Shown one piece after another: positions 32,016 through 35,555 of a stretch of DNA of 35,555 nt (position 1 is the stretch's first letter; each line of letters begins with the position of its first letter). A program made the translations under genes and the position numbers. The stretch comes from Acidaminobacter sp. JC074 (GTDB taxonomy: Bacteria; Bacillota; Clostridia; Peptostreptococcales; Acidaminobacteraceae). The notes beneath the pieces were generated by a model, which was given only the letters and a program-made list of their open reading frames with translations, searched no databases and was not told where the DNA came from. The stretch covers positions 1 to 35,555 of the forward strand of contig NZ_VANV01000040.1 in assembly GCF_022496765.1 (NCBI RefSeq), given 5' to 3'.

Positions 32016-32561
32016 ATGAATAAAAATGACATAGTTATGGCAAGAAGCATTCTTACTTTATTTACAAAGTTAGGATTTAAAAAAACTACAATGCAGGACA
32101 TTGCTAATGTAACTGGTTTATCAAGACAGTCGGTATATAAAAAATATGGTTCTAAGAGTGCATGTTATGAATGGACTGTTAACATGTACCTTACTGATAT
32201 TTATATGAGAATGTTTGAAGTGATGAATAAAAATGAGGGAGATGTATTAAATGTTCTTCATGAAGTATTTAGAATTTTCATAGGTGAAGCAGTTGAAATC
32301 GTAAACCATAACCATGGTACTGAAGTACTGGATGTTGTTTTAAAGGCAACTTTCAGTTCAGAAGAGGATTGGCATGTTCGATTTACAAATAGACTTGCTC
32401 AATTTTTAGATAAAAATAAATGTGTTTCAAAGGAAAAAGCTTTTGGGGTTTCAATTACACTAATTTCGGCAAGTAAAGGATTATTACTTGTCGAACCAAC
32501 AGAAGAACAATTTAGGTTTGACATGGATATTATATTTAGGAGTGTGTTGAACCTAGAATAG
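32016..32561 (+). CDS. TetR/AcrR family transcriptional regulator
   Basis: 181 residues. The N-terminal DNA-binding helix-turn-helix is classical (TMQDIANVTGLSRQSVYKKY, about residues 25-44). The C-terminal helical domain would bind an unknown ligand. The RBS is TTGGAG. It is embedded between alcohol and aldehyde dehydrogenase genes and probably represses the operon through the inverted repeat at 30685-30713. An aldehyde or alcohol intermediate is the natural guess for inducer; that is inference. Confidence 0.9.
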   Translation: MNKNDIVMARSILTLFTKLGFKKTTMQDIANVTGLSRQSVYKKYGSKSACYEWTVNMYLTDIYMRMFEVMNKNEGDVLNVLHEVFRIFIGEAVEIVNHNHGTEVLDVVLKATFSSEEDWHVRFTNRLAQFLDKNKCVSKEKAFGVSITLISASKGLLLVEPTEEQFRFDMDIIFRSVLNLE

Positions 32562-32571
32562 GAGGTTCAGT

Positions 32572-34002
32572 ATGTCTGAAAAGGCACTTATTATTGATAA
32601 TAAAAATGATATATTTAATCAATTGAAGAGTGAATTAAATATGTTAAGAAAATCATATATGGATAATCCATATCCTAGTTATATAGAGAGAAAAAATGTT
32701 TTAATAGCATTAAAGAAATCATTGATAAAAAATGAAAAGAAGATATATGATGCTATGAGAGAAGACTACGGTTATAGAAGTGATTTTGATTCTCTTTTAT
32801 CTGACTTATTACCGAGTGTTAGGTTAATAAACTATACACTGAAAAACTTAAGTAAATGGATGAAACCTTCCAAACGTCATACAGGACTATTGCTAATGCC
32901 ATCAAAGGTAGAAGTTCATTATCAACCTGTAGGTGTAGTTGGGGTAATTACTCCATGGAATTTTCCATTTTATTTAGCATTAGGTCCTACTATCCAAGCC
33001 ATTGCTGCAGGGAATAGAGTCATGATTAAAATGAGTGAAGATACTCCAAAGACAACACAAGTACTAAAAGAAGTTTTAGCTGGTATATCTGAACATATAC
33101 ATGTTATTACAGGAGTTAAAGGAGCGGGTTCAGCATTTGCAAGATTACCATTTGACCATCTTATTTTTACTGGTTCATCGAATGTAGGAAAGCTAGTTGC
33201 AAAATCTGCTGCTGATAATTTAACACCAATTACATTAGAGTTGGGTGGAAAATCTCCGACTGTCGTCGCATCAGATGCTAATATGAAATCAGCAGTTGAT
33301 GCGATTATTATTGGAAAATCGATTAACTCAGGGCAAATCTGTGTTGCACCTGATTATATCTTTGTTCATGAATCAAAAGAAAAAGAGTTCGTTGATACTT
33401 TTTTGGAACGCTATCATGATTACCATGTAAAATCAGGTAATATTAATACACAAACACATATTATTAATACTAAACAGTTAGAGAAAATTCATGGATTTAT
33501 TAGTGATGCAAGTACTAAAGGTGGAAGTATTCATCCTGTAAAAAAATATAATGATATTGATGAAAAGTTAGTACTTCCGCATGTCATAACGAATGTAACT
33601 GACAATATGGATGTTATGAAAGAAGAAATTTTTGGTTCTGTTTTACCTGTAATGAAGTATCAAAATATTGATGATGTAATAAAGTATATAAATGAAAGAC
33701 CAAGACCTTTAGCATTATACTTAATGACAAATAACAGACAATTGATAAAAAGATTCAAAAATGAAACACATAGTGGTGGTATTTCAGTGAATGATACTGC
33801 CATGCATGTAATGGCTGATGATGCACCTTTTGGAGGAGTCGGTAATTCTGGTATGGGTCACTATCATGGTCATGAAGGATTCTTAACATTTTCTAAGGCT
33901 AAAACGGTGTTACATTCTAGCACAATTCTACCTAAAAATAAATTTATCCTAAAAAATAGAGACTTAGTTTTTAACCTACTTAGAAGAACGCTTTTAAAGT
34001 GA
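32572..34002 (+). CDS. NAD(P)-dependent aldehyde dehydrogenase (class 3 / coniferyl-aldehyde type)
   Basis: 476 residues. It oxidises an aldehyde to the acid. Catalytic Cys257 lies in SGQICVAP and the general base Glu223 in ELGGKSP. The TPWNFPF (128-134) and FTGS (199-202) cofactor motifs are present. Length and sequence fit the shorter ALDH3-like branch rather than the CoA-acylating enzymes. The C-terminal hydrophobic or basic tail (KNRDLVFNLLRRTLLK) may associate with the membrane, as in some class 3 enzymes. It starts 10 bp after the TetR gene with an AGGAGG RBS and ends the operon. Confidence 0.9.
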   Translation: MSEKALIIDNKNDIFNQLKSELNMLRKSYMDNPYPSYIERKNVLIALKKSLIKNEKKIYDAMREDYGYRSDFDSLLSDLLPSVRLINYTLKNLSKWMKPSKRHTGLLLMPSKVEVHYQPVGVVGVITPWNFPFYLALGPTIQAIAAGNRVMIKMSEDTPKTTQVLKEVLAGISEHIHVITGVKGAGSAFARLPFDHLIFTGSSNVGKLVAKSAADNLTPITLELGGKSPTVVASDANMKSAVDAIIIGKSINSGQICVAPDYIFVHESKEKEFVDTFLERYHDYHVKSGNINTQTHIINTKQLEKIHGFISDASTKGGSIHPVKKYNDIDEKLVLPHVITNVTDNMDVMKEEIFGSVLPVMKYQNIDDVIKYINERPRPLALYLMTNNRQLIKRFKNETHSGGISVNDTAMHVMADDAPFGGVGNSGMGHYHGHEGFLTFSKAKTVLHSSTILPKNKFILKNRDLVFNLLRRTLLK

Positions 34003-34007
34003 TAGGA

Positions 34008-34038
34008 AACAATGGGAATATTCTCATTGTTTTTTTAG
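34008..34038 (+). terminator. Terminator of the ADH-TetR-ALDH operon
   Basis: AACAATGGGAAT and ATTCTCATTGTT pair along their length (one G-U; the central 4 nt form the loop), followed by TTTTTTT. Confidence 0.85.
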
Positions 34039-34311
34039 TACTTTTTTATTGATACGAGAAAAAAGTTCGCACTGATAATAAAATGTGAATTATATTACTA
34101 TTTATCTACATATATAATTGATTGTATAAATGTATTTATTGTTAAAGTATGGACAACTATTTTGAAAAGGATTTAGCTATAAAGATAGAAAGAGTTATCA
34201 AAAGATGTATCAAGCTTTTTCATTCGTGAACATTTTAAATTGTACTCTTCGTTTGTTAATGAATAAAATGATAGGTGTGATGTCTATACAAATTAAAGTT
34301 AGGAGTTATGT
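34039..34311 (+). other. Non-coding region upstream of grdA
   Basis: AT-rich, without an ORF of note. I looked for a glycine riboswitch, which would suit a glycine reductase gene, and saw none of its conserved segments. No consensus promoter stands out. The RBS TTAGGAG lies just before grdA. Confidence 0.5.
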
Positions 34312-34785
34312 ATGAGTGTTTTGGATAACAAGAAAGTCATCATCATAGGTGACAGAGATGGTATTCCGGGACCAGCAATTGAGGAATGTGTTAAATCAGT
34401 TAGTACAGCTGAAGTAGTATATTCATCTACAGAATGTTTTGTCTGAACGGCTGCTGGTGCGATGGATTTGGAAAATCAGAATAGGGTAAAGTCACTGACT
34501 GAAGAGTTTGGTGCAGAAAATGTATTAGTTTTATTAGGAGCTGCAGAAGCAGAAGCAGCTGGATTAGCAGCTGAAACTGTTACAGCAGGTGATCCTACAT
34601 TCGCAGGTTCACTAGCAGGAGTTGAACTTGGATTAGCAGTTTATCATGTGATTGAAGAGGAAATTAAAAACAATGTATCATCTGAAGTGTATGAGGAGCA
34701 AATTAGCCTTATGGAGATGGTATTAGATTGTGATGAAATCACTAAAGAATTAACAGATATAAGAAGTCAGTTTTGTAAATTCTAA
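34312..34785 (+). CDS. grdA: Glycine/sarcosine/betaine reductase selenoprotein A, UGA-encoded selenocysteine
   Basis: 157 residues when the in-frame TGA at 34444-34446 is read as selenocysteine (Sec45). It is the selenium-carrying electron and carboxymethyl carrier of the glycine reductase complex used in Stickland fermentation. The N-terminus KKVIIIGDRDGIPGPAIEEC is diagnostic, and the redox centre CFV-U-TAAGAMDLENQN (Cys42, Sec45) matches the family. So do LLGAAEAEAAGLAAETVTAG and GDPTFAGSLAGVELGLAVYH. Reading TGA as stop leaves a 44-residue stub and a separate 107-codon ORF from 34462. The ATG has a TTAGGAG RBS. No grdB, grdE or thioredoxin genes are beside it, and a terminator follows, so it appears to be a single-gene unit here. 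Confidence 0.97.
34444..34477 (+). promoter_or_regulatory. Selenocysteine UGA and candidate bacterial SECIS hairpin
   Basis: The recoded TGA is at 34444-34446. Downstream, GATTT-GGA-AAATC (34465-34477) can form a small stem-loop beginning 18 nt after the TGA, within the usual distance for a bacterial SECIS. The UGA assignment is solid from homology. The exact SECIS fold is uncertain; other pairings within the first 40 nt are possible. Confidence 0.4.
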
Positions 34786-34855
34786 TAGTAGTATCATAAT
34801 CTTATATTAGTTGAATATCTAGATTAATGATTTATTTATATTAGTAAGAGGTTTT

Positions 34856-34892
34856 AGAAAGGATTAATCTTAGTTGATATCCTTTCTTTTAT
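34856..34892 (+). terminator. Terminator of grdA
   Basis: AGAAAGGAT (34856-34864) pairs with ATCCTTTCT (34879-34887), followed by TTTATTTT. It lies between grdA and the NuoE-like gene, so the two are separate units or joined only by read-through. Confidence 0.75.
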
Positions 34893-34918
34893 TTTATGTC
34901 AATCATAGGAGGAATAAT

Positions 34919-35422
34919 ATGACATGCTCATGTCAGAATATTAGAAACAACAATACAAGAGAAAGTTTAGAGATTTTAGAGCAAATATTATTAGAGTGTG
35001 ATGAAGAAACAAATCTGATAACCTTGCTTCAAAAGGTTCAAAATAGCTATGGATACTTACCTGAAAATGTAATGAAGGAAATAGCTATAAAAAGAAACAT
35101 CAAAGAAGCTAAAGTCTATGGTGTAGCTAGTTTTTATTCTCAATTTAGAATGAAACCAATAGGTAAATACTTGATTATGTTATGTCAAGGAACGGCATGT
35201 CATGTAAACGGTTCTGCTGCAATAGAAAGTGCATTAAAAGATATACTAGATGTTTCAGAAGGGGAAATAACTCCAGATGGTTTATTTACCTATATAAATG
35301 TAGCCTGTTTAGGATGCTGCAGTTTAGCTCCAGTAATGATGATCAATGATCAAACATATGCAAAATTAACATATGACAAGGTAAATAGTATAATCTCTGA
35401 AATTAGAGGTAGTGGAAAGTAA
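34919..35422 (+). CDS. NuoE/HydC-like thioredoxin-fold [2Fe-2S] protein
   Basis: 167 residues, the small electron-transfer subunit found in complex I (NuoE), electron-bifurcating hydrogenases (HydC/HymA) and NAD-dependent formate dehydrogenases. The N-terminal helical part contains NSYGYLPENVMKEIAI and KVYGVASFYSQF. The four cluster cysteines lie in LCQGTACHVNG and VACLGCCSLAPVM. A Cys-rich extreme N-terminus (MTCSCQN) is unusual. The ATG at 34919 has a TAGGAGG RBS; an earlier in-frame TTG (34874) lies inside the grdA terminator. The usual NuoF/HydB partner does not follow within the window, so the complex it serves is open. Confidence 0.9.
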   Translation: MTCSCQNIRNNNTRESLEILEQILLECDEETNLITLLQKVQNSYGYLPENVMKEIAIKRNIKEAKVYGVASFYSQFRMKPIGKYLIMLCQGTACHVNGSAAIESALKDILDVSEGEITPDGLFTYINVACLGCCSLAPVMMINDQTYAKLTYDKVNSIISEIRGSGK

Positions 35423-35503
35423 TCTATGAAAAAAGTAGGGATCGATGGATAAGCAGATTTTAATCTTTTCAGTCATCGTTTTTGAAATATATACACAAAA
35501 ATA

Positions 35504-35526
35504 GCCACTCTAGCGCCTACAGTGGT
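35504..35526 (-). terminator. Hairpin near the right edge, probably a minus-strand terminator
   Basis: CCACT-c-TAG-cgc-CTA-c-AGTGG (35505-35525). On the minus strand it is followed by a T run (CTATTTTTGTG), so it would end a convergent minus-strand gene beyond the window. Between the NuoE-like stop codon and this hairpin only an 8-codon reading frame (35426-35452) occurs. Confidence 0.55.
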
Positions 35527-35555
35527 AGTTAAATCTATGAAATTGGATATTAGGT

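Noticed and set aside
34039..34311. Possible glycine riboswitch upstream of grdA
   Set aside because: The location would make sense, but none of the conserved aptamer segments is visible.
34312..34446. grdA as a pseudogene with a nonsense mutation
   Set aside because: TGA lies exactly at the conserved selenocysteine position, and both halves are well conserved, so recoding explains it.
34462..34785. A 107-codon protein starting at the internal ATG after the TGA
   Set aside because: It is the C-terminal part of GrdA. The upstream 45 codons match the family and join it in frame through the selenocysteine UGA.

Overview
This window is the replication-origin region of a low-GC, Gram-positive anaerobe. 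Clostridia is the best fit, probably an amino-acid-fermenting lineage of the Peptostreptococcales/Tissierellales kind; genus not assigned. The order gyrA-gyrB-recF-yaaA-dnaN-dnaA | oriC | rpmH-rnpA-yidD-yidC-jag-mnmE-mnmG-rsmG-noc-parA-parB is the classical Firmicutes origin order. A selenocysteine-containing glycine reductase protein A (grdA) near the right edge points to a strictly anaerobic, Stickland-type metabolism. Genes left of about 12.4 kb are on the minus strand and genes to the right are on the plus strand, so essentially everything is transcribed away from oriC.

Left arm (1-10816, minus strand): the 5' end of a 16S rRNA gene lies behind three tandem consensus promoters. Next is an rsbV-rsbW-sigB stress-sigma operon with a good match to a sigma-B promoter in front of it, so it is probably autoregulated. 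Then come gyrA (with Asn at the quinolone position 87), gyrB, recF, an S4-domain protein, dnaN and dnaA. The origin is bipartite. The dnaN-dnaA gap carries DnaA boxes, a GC cluster, DnaA-trios and an AT-rich stretch, which is an unwinding module. The region upstream of dnaA carries about ten further DnaA boxes.

Centre (11.3-14.5 kb): a divergent two-component pair, an HD-GYP response regulator and a membrane histidine kinase, sits between oriC and rpmH, where many Firmicutes have only a short non-coding gap.

Right core (14.5-25.2 kb): ribosomal protein L34, RNase P protein, membrane insertion (YidD, and a YidC with an extra N-terminal lipoprotein domain), Jag, tRNA modification (MnmE/MnmG), RsmG, and the chromosome-organisation set Noc, ParA, ParB. 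Four perfect parS sites follow parB. A perfect Noc-binding site lies in the palindromic terminator behind noc. A lipid kinase gene follows.

Right accessory part (25.3-35.5 kb): a Fis-type regulator that looks like a sigma-54 activator without its AAA+ domain; an unfamiliar four-gene operon (two HTH/coiled-coil paralogues, a helical cytosolic protein and a membrane-anchored OmpA-like protein) behind an array of 11-bp phased repeats; tRNA-Arg(CCT); an MFS transporter; an iron-type alcohol dehydrogenase/TetR/aldehyde dehydrogenase operon with a candidate operator; the UGA-interrupted grdA; and a NuoE/HydC-like [2Fe-2S] protein. The four-gene operon and the AAA-less regulator are the best candidates for undescribed biology.
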